The notes under the pieces were generated by a model. It was not told the origin of the DNA. It saw only the letters and a list, made by a program, of their open reading frames with translations, and ran no database searches. Positions 23,183 through 31,424 of a stretch of DNA of 39,798 nt are shown piece after piece (position 1 is the stretch's first letter; every line of letters begins with the position of its first letter). The translations under genes were made by a program, and so were the position numbers. The stretch spans positions 1 through 39,798 of the forward strand of contig JAFDHB010000033.1 in NCBI GenBank assembly GCA_019308985.1, given 5' to 3'. This stretch comes from Deltaproteobacteria bacterium. GTDB lineage: Bacteria; Desulfobacterota; DSM-4660; Desulfatiglandales; HGW-15.

Positions 23183-23470
23183 CACCCGGGTGTAGGAGCA
23201 ACTTTCAGTTGCGATCCCCATCTGCCCTCCCGATTTAGGAGCAACCTCTGGTTGCGATCCCCTGCGCGCGCCAGGCGCGGGGACGTTTTGGCAATCAAGG
23301 CACCTTGATTGCCAAAAAAATCCATTCAATCCGTGTAATCCGTGCCAAAAATCTCCCCTCCCATGGGCCTCGTGCCTGCGGGGAGATCGCAGGCAGGGCC
23401 TGATCCTACAAAGAGAATAATTCATCGTCCCGCTGTAGGAGCAGGTTTTACCTGCGATTCCTCCTCCCCG
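23183..23470. repeat. REP-hairpin cluster and long direct repeat, copy 2, downstream of nth
   Basis: Same order as copy 1 (22142-22440): CACCCGGGTGTAGGAGC start, two REP hairpins (23192-23215; 23235-23258), a CGCGC stretch, the GGCAATCAAGG palindrome (23286-23317), the AATCCATTCAATCCGTG block, GGGGAGATCGC with an inverted REP (23386-23409), and a last REP (23435-23458). Individual REP stems differ between copies while the order is preserved. Confidence 0.85.
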
Positions 23471-23522
23471 ATTCCCCGGCCCATCACGCTACTCCCAGGG
23501 ATACAGATCTCCCCGCACTCAC

Positions 23523-24299
23523 CTATAGGTTATTGAATTCGGCGACGAGGAAAGTATGGTCGGAAGGCCTCTCTTTGAGCCTGGGCTCAAGGTCAACCCA
23601 GGCCCTGGTAGACCTCTTTGCAAGGGGCTCGGTTACGAAGATATAGTCCAGGCGCCAGCCCATGTTTCTCTTCACTGCGTTTGGAATCCTGTAGTCCCAA
23701 AAGGTATACTTGCCACCCCCTTTTTCATACACCCTGAAGAGATCCACGAATCCCCACCCCAGATACTCTCGTAAAATGGCCCTTTCCTCCGGGTGGAAAC
23801 ATACCTCTCCATCAAACTTCTCGGGATCATACACATCTGTTGGCTCCAGGGCCACGTTGAAGTCACCGGCGAGGAAGAGCATGTCGTCAGGCAAGTATGC
23901 ACCCTTTACGTATTCCAGCAAGTCTCTCAACCACAGGAGTTTGTACCGGAATTTTTCCGTGCCCACGGCATAGCCCTGGGGCACGTACACATTGATGATC
24001 TCCAAATCCTTGACCCTTGCACTGATGAATCTTGCTTCCTCCCCGTCCTTGCTCCCGTAAAGGCTGTAGGTGATATCGCCCATAGGGAGTCTGCTTGCTA
24101 TTGCAACACCGTTGTATGACTTTTGCCCGTTGATGACCACCTGATATCCCTTTTGCGTGAACATATCTTGGGGGAAGTCCTTGTCCTGGACCTTTGTCTC
24201 CTGGAGGCATAGGATATCCGGGTGCTCCCTTTCAAGCCATTCGCCGATAATAGGGAGTCTTGCCCGGATTGAGTTGGCATTGAATGTTGCTATCTTCAA
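23523..24299 (-). CDS. xth: Exodeoxyribonuclease III / AP endonuclease
   Basis: A 258-residue endonuclease/exonuclease/phosphatase-family enzyme that cuts at abasic sites in base excision repair. MKIATFNANSIRARL, LCLQETKVQD with the metal Glu, LAGDFNVAL with the Asp-Asn pair, and the C-terminal RPSDHTFLV with the catalytic His are all present. It sits 350 bp from nth in the opposite orientation, so two steps of one repair pathway are neighbours, though separated by repeats. It lies 62 bp downstream of metG on the same strand. Confidence 0.95.
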   Translation of the reverse strand: MKIATFNANSIRARLPIIGEWLEREHPDILCLQETKVQDKDFPQDMFTQKGYQVVINGQKSYNGVAIASRLPMGDITYSLYGSKDGEEARFISARVKDLEIINVYVPQGYAVGTEKFRYKLLWLRDLLEYVKGAYLPDDMLFLAGDFNVALEPTDVYDPEKFDGEVCFHPEERAILREYLGWGFVDLFRVYEKGGGKYTFWDYRIPNAVKRNMGWRLDYIFVTEPLAKRSTRAWVDLEPRLKERPSDHTFLVAEFNNL

Positions 24300-24361
24300 C
24301 GAAGTTCCTTACGCGAGTACACGGCAACGCAGGAATTGCACCTTTCCCGAACGCATCATTG

Positions 24362-26266
24362 CTATTTGACAATGCTGCCCGGTTTTGTCTCCGCGTCCGG
24401 CACCACCAGGTGCACTCCCGATTCATCTTCCGCAGCCAGTATCATGCCCTGGGACTCCACTCCCATCAATTTGGCCGGCTCGAGGTTTGCCACTATGACG
24501 ACCTGCCTGCCCACGAGTGCCTCAGGGTCATAGTGCCCTAGTATCCCCGCGACCACCGTGCGTTCCTCGCCGATATCCACGGTCATCTTTATCAGCCTCT
24601 TGGAACCCTTTATGGCCTCCGCCGCCTTCACGATACCTATTCTTAGATCCAGCCTCTGGAACTCCAGGAAAGACACGAGGTCCTTCTTTTTTTCCATCTC
24701 TTGCTCTTTGTCCATTCCCTTAGATTCTTCCTCCTTCTTTGTCTCGATCCGCGGAAAGAGTTTCGGAACACCCTTAATAGTATCGGCCCAGCCTTCCCTC
24801 CCCCATTGATGTACGTTGGCCAGCTTGAGATCTTTTCCCCGCCTCGCAAGACCCATGGCCCTTTGCATCTCTTCCGAAGAGCCGGGGATAAAGGGCCACA
24901 AAAGGACGGATATCACCTTCAGGGACTCGGCGATATGGAAGATCACGGTTTCCAGCCTGCCCCTGTCTTCCTTTGCCAGTTCCCAGGGTGCCATGGAGTC
25001 GATGTACTTGTTCACCTTGCCGATGACTTCCCATATTGCTATGAGGCTCTTGTGGAATCCCAGCTCTTTCATGAAATGCTGGTACCTATCAATCAGGGAG
25101 AGGGCTGACTCCTTCAGGTCTTGATCATCCGGCTGGCTTTCACGGGGGTCAGGCACTCTTCCCTTGAAATACCGCTTGATCATGGTGAGGCTCCTGCTGA
25201 CCAGGTTGCCCAGGTCATTTGCCAGGTCGGCATTTATCCTCGCCACCAAGGCCTCCTCGCTGAACTCCGAATCCAGCCCGAAGACCATCTCCCGCAAGAG
25301 AAAATACCTGAACGCGTCCAGCCCGTAGATATCCGCAAGTTCGAGGGGCTTTACTACGTTCCCCAGGGTCTTTGACATCTTGCCCTCGTTGACATTCCAA
25401 TAGCCATGGACGTTGAGGTGCTTGTAAGGGTCGATCCCCGCGGATTTGAGCATGCATGGCCAGTATATACCGTGAGGTTTCAGTATGTCCTTGGCGATCA
25501 GGTGCTGGGCGGCGGGCCAGAACTTCTTGAACAGCTCCCCGTCCGGGTAACCAAGGGCCGACACATAGTTGATAAGCGCATCAAACCATACATACGTGAC
25601 GTAGTTGTCGTCAAAAGGAAGGGTGATCCCCCAGGTGAGCCTGGTCTTTGGCCTTGAAATGCACAGGTCCTCCAAGGGGTCTCTCAAGAACGACAAGACT
25701 TCATTCTTGTACCTCTCCGGCCTTATGAAGTCAGGATTGTCATTGATGTGTCCTATGAGCCAGTCCTGGTACTTGCTCATGCGAAAGAAATAGTTTGCCT
25801 CGCTGATGATTTCAGGAACTGTCAGGTGGTCAGGGCACTTCCCGTCGACCAGTTCCCTCTCAGTGTAAAACCTTTCGCACCCGAAACAGTAAAGGCCGGA
25901 ATATTCGCTGAAATAGATATCCCCGTTCTGATTCACCTTATTCAAAATGTATCGGACAGCGCTTTCGTGCCTCCTCTCCGTGGTACGGATAAAGTCGTTA
26001 TTAGTTATGTTCAGCCTGGGCCACAGGTCCCTGAAGAGCTGACTGATTCGATCCACGTAGTCTTTTGGAGACTGTCCCGCCCTTTCGGCAGCGGTGACGA
26101 TCTTATCCCCGTGCTCGTCAGTCCCCGTGAGAAAGTAAGTCTCCGCCCCTGTGAGCATGTAGAATCTGTTCATTACGTCGGCAACAATGGTGGTGTAAGC
26201 ATGACCCAGGTGTGGCTCTGCATTCACGTAGTATATGGGTGTTGTAATGTAAAATCTCTCAGACAA
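24362..26266 (-). CDS. metG: Methionyl-tRNA synthetase with C-terminal tRNA-binding domain
   Basis: Charges tRNA-Met. The HLGH form of the HIGH motif lies near residue 20 (EPHLGHAYTT), the zinc knuckle is CFGC plus CPDH, KMSKT is the second catalytic motif, and the last 110 residues (from LEFQRLDLRIG) form the Trbp111/OB-fold domain that improves tRNA binding. A charged linker (ETKKEEESKGMDKEQEMEKK) joins the two. Length is about 634 residues. The start is a TTG at 26266 giving MSERFYITTPIYYVN, the usual opening for this group; a TTG at 26308 is in frame but extends past it. An AGGAGG lies 14 bases upstream of 26266. Confidence 0.95.
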   Translation of the reverse strand: MSERFYITTPIYYVNAEPHLGHAYTTIVADVMNRFYMLTGAETYFLTGTDEHGDKIVTAAERAGQSPKDYVDRISQLFRDLWPRLNITNNDFIRTTERRHESAVRYILNKVNQNGDIYFSEYSGLYCFGCERFYTERELVDGKCPDHLTVPEIISEANYFFRMSKYQDWLIGHINDNPDFIRPERYKNEVLSFLRDPLEDLCISRPKTRLTWGITLPFDDNYVTYVWFDALINYVSALGYPDGELFKKFWPAAQHLIAKDILKPHGIYWPCMLKSAGIDPYKHLNVHGYWNVNEGKMSKTLGNVVKPLELADIYGLDAFRYFLLREMVFGLDSEFSEEALVARINADLANDLGNLVSRSLTMIKRYFKGRVPDPRESQPDDQDLKESALSLIDRYQHFMKELGFHKSLIAIWEVIGKVNKYIDSMAPWELAKEDRGRLETVIFHIAESLKVISVLLWPFIPGSSEEMQRAMGLARRGKDLKLANVHQWGREGWADTIKGVPKLFPRIETKKEEESKGMDKEQEMEKKKDLVSFLEFQRLDLRIGIVKAAEAIKGSKRLIKMTVDIGEERTVVAGILGHYDPEALVGRQVVIVANLEPAKLMGVESQGMILAAEDESGVHLVVPDAETKPGSIVK

Positions 26267-26349
26267 TTTTCTCTTGATTTCCTCCTGCGCAAACGATCCG
26301 GGTAACAAGGGGCCGGCTACCCCGGTGAATAAGGTCGCAAACGCCCCAG

Positions 26350-27171
26350 CTAGTCGGCAGATTCCCCCTGGCGATTACCATTTACGACTTCATCGTAGGA
26401 TATTTCCACTTCCTCTCCTGATTCGAGGCTCACCGTGAGGGTCTCCCTGAATATGTTTTGGCGTATCACCTTGCCCTCACCCCTCTTGGTCTTCACCCTC
26501 TTGCCAATCTTGGGGAGATCCCTTTTGGCCTCTTCATAGTAAGGTCGTTCGTAGTTCAGGCAACACATCAGCCTTCCACACATCCCGGAGATCTTCGAGG
26601 GGTTTAGGGACAGGCTTTGCTCCTTGGCCATCCTAATTGAGACGGGTTCGAAGTTACTCAAGAAGCTGGTGCAGCAAAGCTGTCTCCCGCAGCTCCCAAG
26701 CCCTCCGACCATCTTGGCCTGGTGCCGGACTCCAATCTGCCTCATTTCGATTCTCGTACGAAATCTCTGGACAAGGTCCTTGACCAGCTCCCGAAAATCG
26801 ACCCGGCCCTCGGCGCTGAAATAGATCACCACCTTGCTGCCGTCGAAGAACCTTTCCGCGGAGACCAAGTTCATAGGCAGGGACCTGTGGCGGACCCTCT
26901 TCAGGCAGTATTCATAGACCTCTTTCTCCAGCCTGCGGTTGGCTTCGTACCTCTCCCTGTCCTTTTCCGTAGCAAGACGCACAGTCTTCTTGAGTTTAAG
27001 TTCTGAGCAGTTTCCTTCGCACCTTATCGGATTGTGGCACACCACGCCGTAGGCAAGGCCATGTTCCGTCTCAACGATTACTTCGTCACCCTTTTTGAGG
27101 ACTAGGTTGCCGGGATAAAAAAAGTATACCTTCCCGTTCCTTCTGAATTGGACGCTGACAAGTTTGTTCAT
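26350..27171 (-). CDS. ricT: PSP1-domain protein, RicT/YaaT family
   Basis: A 273-residue protein with a PSP1 domain. It shows the family's cysteine sets: CHNPIRCEGNC, then CGRQLCC and CGRLMCCLNYE, which in Bacillus RicT take part in the iron-sulfur Ric complex affecting RNase Y. KMVGGLGSCGRQLCC is the most diagnostic stretch. The ATG at 27171 was chosen; a TTG at 27204 would add 11 residues. It lies between holB and metG, an order often seen in bacteria (tmk-holB-ricT-metG), but here a repeat-bearing gap of 266 bp separates it from holB. Confidence 0.88.
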   Translation of the reverse strand: MNKLVSVQFRRNGKVYFFYPGNLVLKKGDEVIVETEHGLAYGVVCHNPIRCEGNCSELKLKKTVRLATEKDRERYEANRRLEKEVYEYCLKRVRHRSLPMNLVSAERFFDGSKVVIYFSAEGRVDFRELVKDLVQRFRTRIEMRQIGVRHQAKMVGGLGSCGRQLCCTSFLSNFEPVSIRMAKEQSLSLNPSKISGMCGRLMCCLNYERPYYEEAKRDLPKIGKRVKTKRGEGKVIRQNIFRETLTVSLESGEEVEISYDEVVNGNRQGESAD

Positions 27172-27340
27172 GAATCCATTCTTATTCCTTTTCTCCCATT
27201 TCAAATTCCCTGCTCACATCCGCTCCTAACTCTTTCACCGACGCAACCCTATCGCCTTTTCCCTTTTCGAGCAAGGCAACTGCGTTGCCGTTCCTTAACG
27301 GCCCCAATCCCTGGTTGCGATTCCTATGCCCCGTCCCGGT

Positions 27341-27364
27341 GTAGGAGCAGGTTTTACCTGCGAT
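27341..27364 (+). repeat. REP-type hairpin within the holB-ricT gap
   Basis: GTAGGAGC, GCAGG-TTTTA-CCTGC stem, GCGAT; a partial second unit (CTGGTTGCGATTCC) lies at about 27311-27324. The rest of the gap 27172-27437 has short direct motifs (GTTCAAC, ATTCAAC near 27410) and no gene. The insertion separates genes that are contiguous in many relatives. Confidence 0.8.
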
Positions 27365-27437
27365 CCCCAACTCGTCGATCTGGGACCAAGGTCCACCTTC
27401 CGATTCAACATTCAAGGTTCAACACCTTGCCGCATAA

Positions 27438-28484
27438 TCAGTTCCCTTCTTCTTCCCTCTTTATGTCCAGCACCAGCTTCTCCATGACCAATTCCGCGTT
27501 CCTGGCCCTCAGAATGTCTCTTTGGGCCTGGTCCAGGAGCAGAATATCTTTGATCAACTTATCTACATTATACCCTCTCGAGGCATTTTTCAACTGCTGG
27601 GAAAAATCCACATTGAATAACAATTCCTCGGGCCCCTTCACACTCAACAGCAACAGATCTCTGTACCAGGTCTTCCATGTGGTAAACAGATGGGAGATCC
27701 CCTTATATTTATCACCGCCCTCAGTCCTCTTGTCTTCCCGGTGGGCAAAGTCAACGGCCGTTTCCAGGGCCTTGACCCGGGAGAGGCCATGCAAGTTAGT
27801 AATCTTGAAGATATCATCCTGCCTCTTTGCCAAGTAATCCCCTTCAGCCATCTCCACAGCCCTGCCAAGGCTCCCCTCTGAGACCCTCCCAAGGACCAGC
27901 GCCTGTTCCTCTTCGAGGCCCTTGTTCTCCACGAGCCATTTGGCTATCATTTCTGAGGGAATGGGCCTGAAGGATACCTGCTGGCACCGGGAAACAATGG
28001 TGGGCAAAAGGTCCAGGGGCTCGGTCACCCCAAGGATGATTATGTTCCTTTCCGGCGGCTCCTCCAGGCTCTTTAGAAAGGCATTGGCCGCCTCCTCTGT
28101 CATCTTTTCTGCCTCCTGAATAATCGTGACCCTGTACCTGCCGGATAGGGGCTTGTAGGCGAAAGCCCTGTTCAATTCCCTGATTTGCTCTATCTTGATG
28201 GTTTGCCCCTCGGGTTCGATCTCATGCAGGTCAGGGAAGTTACCACCCATAAACTGCCTACAGGGAATGCATGTACCACAAGCGTCTTCGTTGTCCGAGG
28301 CCAGGCAATTGATGAAACGAGCGAAGGCCCTTGCAGTGGTCCTTTTTCCAATCCCGGGGATTCCCACGAACAGGTAGGCATGGGGAATCCGGTCCAGCCT
28401 CCTGACCCGCCGCAGAAATCCTGTGGCCTTTTCCTGGCCGAGGATTTGAGAAAACAGTTTGAACGCACCGGTCTCCTCCATCAT
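27438..28484 (-). CDS. holB: DNA polymerase III subunit delta prime
   Basis: A 348-residue AAA+ subunit of the clamp loader. The P-loop reads GIPGIGKRTT (residues about 41-50), the zinc-binding cysteines appear in CLASDNEDACGTCIPC, and the sensor and SRC motifs are VSRCQQVSF and NAFLKSLEEPP. DnaX and delta-prime share these elements; the position next to tmk and the absence of a long C-terminal extension favour delta-prime. The start overlaps the tmk stop by four bases (ATGA), so the two are co-translated. Methionines 1 and 2 are adjacent; either may be the start. Confidence 0.92.
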   Translation of the reverse strand: MMEETGAFKLFSQILGQEKATGFLRRVRRLDRIPHAYLFVGIPGIGKRTTARAFARFINCLASDNEDACGTCIPCRQFMGGNFPDLHEIEPEGQTIKIEQIRELNRAFAYKPLSGRYRVTIIQEAEKMTEEAANAFLKSLEEPPERNIIILGVTEPLDLLPTIVSRCQQVSFRPIPSEMIAKWLVENKGLEEEQALVLGRVSEGSLGRAVEMAEGDYLAKRQDDIFKITNLHGLSRVKALETAVDFAHREDKRTEGGDKYKGISHLFTTWKTWYRDLLLLSVKGPEELLFNVDFSQQLKNASRGYNVDKLIKDILLLDQAQRDILRARNAELVMEKLVLDIKREEEGN

Positions 28485-29128
28485 ACTTTCCCCTTTGCTC
28501 GCTCCAGGTGCGGCACCAGGTGTCTCAATATATCTCCTGCGACATCCTCTTTCGGCATTGTCCCGTCAATAACGATGAATCGCTTACTCTCACTCCTTGC
28601 CAGCTCCAGATAAGCTTGCCTCACCTTCCCGTGGAACGCCATCTCTTCCCTCTCGAACCTATCCTGGTCACCGGCCGATTCCCTTGAAATTCGCGCTCTA
28701 GCCCTCTTCAGGCCCGTCTCTTCCGGGCAATCCAGCAGAAAGGTGATATCAGGGCTTATCCCGTGGGTCACCTTGTCATTCAAGACCCGGATCATCTCCA
28801 TGTCCTGGCCCCGGGCAGCTCCCTGGTAGACCAGGGTGGCGTCCGTGAAGCGATCGCATATGACCCACTTGCCCGCTTCGAGGGCGGGCCTTATGACCTC
28901 TTCCACGTGCTGGGCCCTGTCAGCGGCATACAGGAGGAGTTCTGCAAGGGGGGTAAGGCCATGGTTTTCCGGATCCAGGAGGATGCGCCTGATCTTCTGC
29001 CCGATCCTCGTGCCGCCCGGCTCAAATGTGGAGATAAACTCGATGCCCAATTCCGCCAGCACCTTTCCAAGGCGCTTTACCTGTGTGCTCTTACCACACC
29101 CCTCGATGCCTTCGAACGTAATAAACAG
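28481..29128 (-). CDS. tmk: Thymidylate kinase, probable CTG start
   Basis: Phosphorylates dTMP to dTDP. The true N-terminus is not reached by any ATG: the first in-frame ATG (29062) lies after the P-loop. Reading upstream gives LFITFEGIEGCGKSTQVKRL, which includes the family P-loop GIEGCGKST. The only suitably placed codon is CTG at 29128, six bases after GGGAGG. No ATG, GTG or TTG occurs between the in-frame TGA and CTG. The LID region, FEPGGTRIG and CDRFTDATLVYQG, is intact. Total length is 215 residues, the usual size. The stop overlaps the holB start. Confidence 0.9.
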   Translation of the reverse strand: MFITFEGIEGCGKSTQVKRLGKVLAELGIEFISTFEPGGTRIGQKIRRILLDPENHGLTPLAELLLYAADRAQHVEEVIRPALEAGKWVICDRFTDATLVYQGAARGQDMEMIRVLNDKVTHGISPDITFLLDCPEETGLKRARARISRESAGDQDRFEREEMAFHGKVRQAYLELARSESKRFIVIDGTMPKEDVAGDILRHLVPHLERAKGKV

Positions 29129-29203
29129 TTTGAACCTCCCGCTTGATCAAGACCCACAGTAACAGTCTGTCGAATTCTCTTATAATATATACGAAAACAA
29201 CCC

Positions 29204-29481
29204 TTGGAGCAACCTGTCGTTACGATTCCCGATCCCCCATCCGGTTGTAGGAGCAACCTCTGGTTGCGATTCAATGCCCAGGTATCGCCCGTGAAACGTG
29301 CTCCTACACAGGGATATCGCAGGTACAACCTGCTCCTACAGGCAGGGTGAAGGCATCATTCAGGGGTAGGAGCAACCTCCCGGTTGCGATATCGAGACAC
29401 GGCGGGGGCACGAAACACCGAATCGCAGGTAAAACCTGCTCCTACAGGGGATAATGAATCGCAGGCAGAGCCTGCTCCTAC
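29204..29481. repeat. REP-hairpin cluster downstream of ASKHA gene
   Basis: The gap 29129-29477 has no gene and about six REP units: 29204-29226 (degenerate), 29247-29270 (+), 29316-29339 (-), 29366-29389 (+), 29422-29445 (-), 29458-29481 (-). The pair 29366-29447 forms a composite (REP, spacer beginning ATCGAGACACGGCG, inverted REP) repeated at 31173-31263. The last unit supplies the ASKHA stop codon. Confidence 0.85.
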
Positions 29482-31046
29482 GGCTTCCTGTTGGCGAACC
29501 ATTTTCTTACGGACGGAAATTGATCCATGTCCGTGTGCGGAATGAATCTGGCGGCACTAAACCGGTTCATGAACTCCTGGTTCACGTTGAGCTCGATATA
29601 GGTAATCCTCTCCTGGATCTCGTAGACCATATCCCTCGCTTCCCAAGACAAGAGCGCCTTGCGCGCACCTGCCAGCGAGGTATTACCCAGGCTCCTGTAA
29701 ACCTCCAGGAGGAGGTCGGGCAGCATGCCTATGGTAATGGCTGACCTGGGATCAATGTAGGAGCCGAATGTCCCCGCAACATAGAAACGGGAAATGTCAT
29801 CCATTTCGAGATTCATCATGTCCACGATGGTAGTCAGGATGGTATACATTGCGGCCTTGGAACGCAAAAGTCTGTCCAAATCCGTCTGGCTCAGGGTTAT
29901 ATCCCGCCCTGCGGCCGTGTTCCCGGCAGGGACCACCACCAGGTGAATAGTACCTTCTATGTCCCTGAGCCGGTTGCCGCATCCCCCTTTCACAAACTTC
30001 CCCTGCACGTCTATCATCCCAGCGAGGAAGAGTTGGGCAACCAGGTCGATCAGGCCTGATCCGCATATGCCCACGGGCCTCCGATTGTCTATGGTCCGGA
30101 CCTCGAATTCACCCGTCTCCGGGTCAATAAATACCCGGTCAATTACCCCGGGCCCTGCCATTGTTCCCATCTCCGCGACACCGCCCTCAAGGGCGGACCC
30201 TGCCGCACCCGCGCAGGCCACAAGCCACTCCTTGTTACCCAGGACGACCTCGGCATTGGTCCCAACGTCCACAAGGAGGCATATCGCATCACTTTGCGCC
30301 ACGCCCGATGCGAGGATGCCTGCTATCATGTCGCCACCGAAATAGCTCCCAACGTTCGGAAACACGAGGACTGGTGCATCCGGGAAGATGTCGATGCCCA
30401 CCTCCCGTGCCCCGAGGATGCCAGGTCTGTTGACCGCGGGTATGTAAGGCTCCCTGCATATCCCACAGGGGTCCAGCCCAAGGAGCAGGTGTGTCATGGT
30501 CGTGTTGCCTGTCACAGAGGCTCCTGCCATAGTCTCTGTTTTGATATTATGCTTCTTCCTCAGGCCTGCAATCTCCCTGTTGAGCCTTTCAAGCAGCATA
30601 GACCTCAACTTCTCAAGTCCCCTGTCCTGGCACGCAAATTGGATCCTCGTGAGGATATCCAGGCCCACTTCCACCTGGGGATTAAGAAACGAAACCTCCT
30701 CCAGGGCATGACCATCCAGCAGATCCAGGAGCTCTATGACCACGGTGGCGCTGCCCAGGTCAATAGCCAGGCCGTAAAGGGTGCTTGCCGCGCCGGGAGG
30801 TAACAGCTCTACCAGGTGCCAGGCATGCTCATCCTTGTAAGCGACCCCGCACACCTCGTATCCGCAGCCCCTCAAAAGAGAAGGCGTCCTTTTCATGAGA
30901 GAAAAGTCCATGCGCACCTTGCTTGTTCCCAGAACCTTTTTCGTGCCCTTGATGACCCTGTCCACGTCCGCGGTGTTGTCCTTGAGGCTGGGGGGTGCAA
31001 TAACAGGCTTGACAAGCCTGATCCAGGAATCGTCTTTATGGAACAA
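29478..31046 (-). CDS. ASKHA/DUF4445 protein, corrinoid-activator-like (RACo/RamA type) without ferredoxin domain
   Basis: A 522-residue protein. RACo-type activators use ATP to reduce the cobalt of corrinoid proteins; they have an N-terminal 2Fe-2S domain, a linker, a middle domain and a C-terminal ASKHA (actin/hexokinase) domain. Here the ASKHA region is intact: GLAIDLGSATVVIELLDLL, GASVTGNTTMTHLLLG, LLVDVGTNAEVVLG, GPGVIDRVFID. The first 85 residues match the linker, and no 2Fe-2S domain precedes them. The TTG at 31046 is preceded by AAGGAAGG at good spacing, and an in-frame stop lies upstream, so the short form is real in this sequence. The stop codon falls inside a REP hairpin. No corrinoid protein gene is in the window. 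Confidence 0.85.
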   Translation of the reverse strand: MFHKDDSWIRLVKPVIAPPSLKDNTADVDRVIKGTKKVLGTSKVRMDFSLMKRTPSLLRGCGYEVCGVAYKDEHAWHLVELLPPGAASTLYGLAIDLGSATVVIELLDLLDGHALEEVSFLNPQVEVGLDILTRIQFACQDRGLEKLRSMLLERLNREIAGLRKKHNIKTETMAGASVTGNTTMTHLLLGLDPCGICREPYIPAVNRPGILGAREVGIDIFPDAPVLVFPNVGSYFGGDMIAGILASGVAQSDAICLLVDVGTNAEVVLGNKEWLVACAGAAGSALEGGVAEMGTMAGPGVIDRVFIDPETGEFEVRTIDNRRPVGICGSGLIDLVAQLFLAGMIDVQGKFVKGGCGNRLRDIEGTIHLVVVPAGNTAAGRDITLSQTDLDRLLRSKAAMYTILTTIVDMMNLEMDDISRFYVAGTFGSYIDPRSAITIGMLPDLLLEVYRSLGNTSLAGARKALLSWEARDMVYEIQERITYIELNVNQEFMNRFSAARFIPHTDMDQFPSVRKWFANRKP

Positions 31047-31172
31047 GGCGTGTCCTTCCTTTCATAGAGGTATTTCGAGTGCAAGTGACTCTAAACCGAA
31101 ACAGGCAAAAACACAAGGGAGAATCAGGGGCGAGATATCGGGAGAGGATGGAGGGTGATTCATTGTTCCCAT

Positions 31173-31263
31173 GTAGGACCAACCTCCTGGTTGCGATCTC
31201 GGGACGCGGCGATGGCACCAAACATCGAAATCGTACCGGGGGTTTGTCCCCGTGCTCCTACAG
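31173..31263. repeat. REP composite upstream of ASKHA gene
   Basis: GTAGGACC-stem-GCGAT at 31173-31197 and an inverted unit at 31229-31260 with a longer GTACCGGGG/CCCCGTGC stem. Matches the composite at 29366-29447 on the other side of the gene. The gap 31047-31424 otherwise shows no coding region. Confidence 0.8.
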
Positions 31264-31424
31264 ACTCCGCCATTTTGTCTGGGATCTGCGGAGTTTGGAT
31301 TGACAGACGATAGACAGGATCTCATAATGGGAGGTATTATTCGAGCTCTTGAAAACCACCCCGCTGTTCGGACGCGCGGTGCTTTTTGTAACCAACGGCC
31401 GTTCATTATATCGGAGGAGATGTC

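Noticed and set aside
17944..31263. Repeated short palindromes as a possible CRISPR array
   Set aside because: Units are scattered over many gaps in both orientations with no regular spacers and no cas genes. They fit REP elements.
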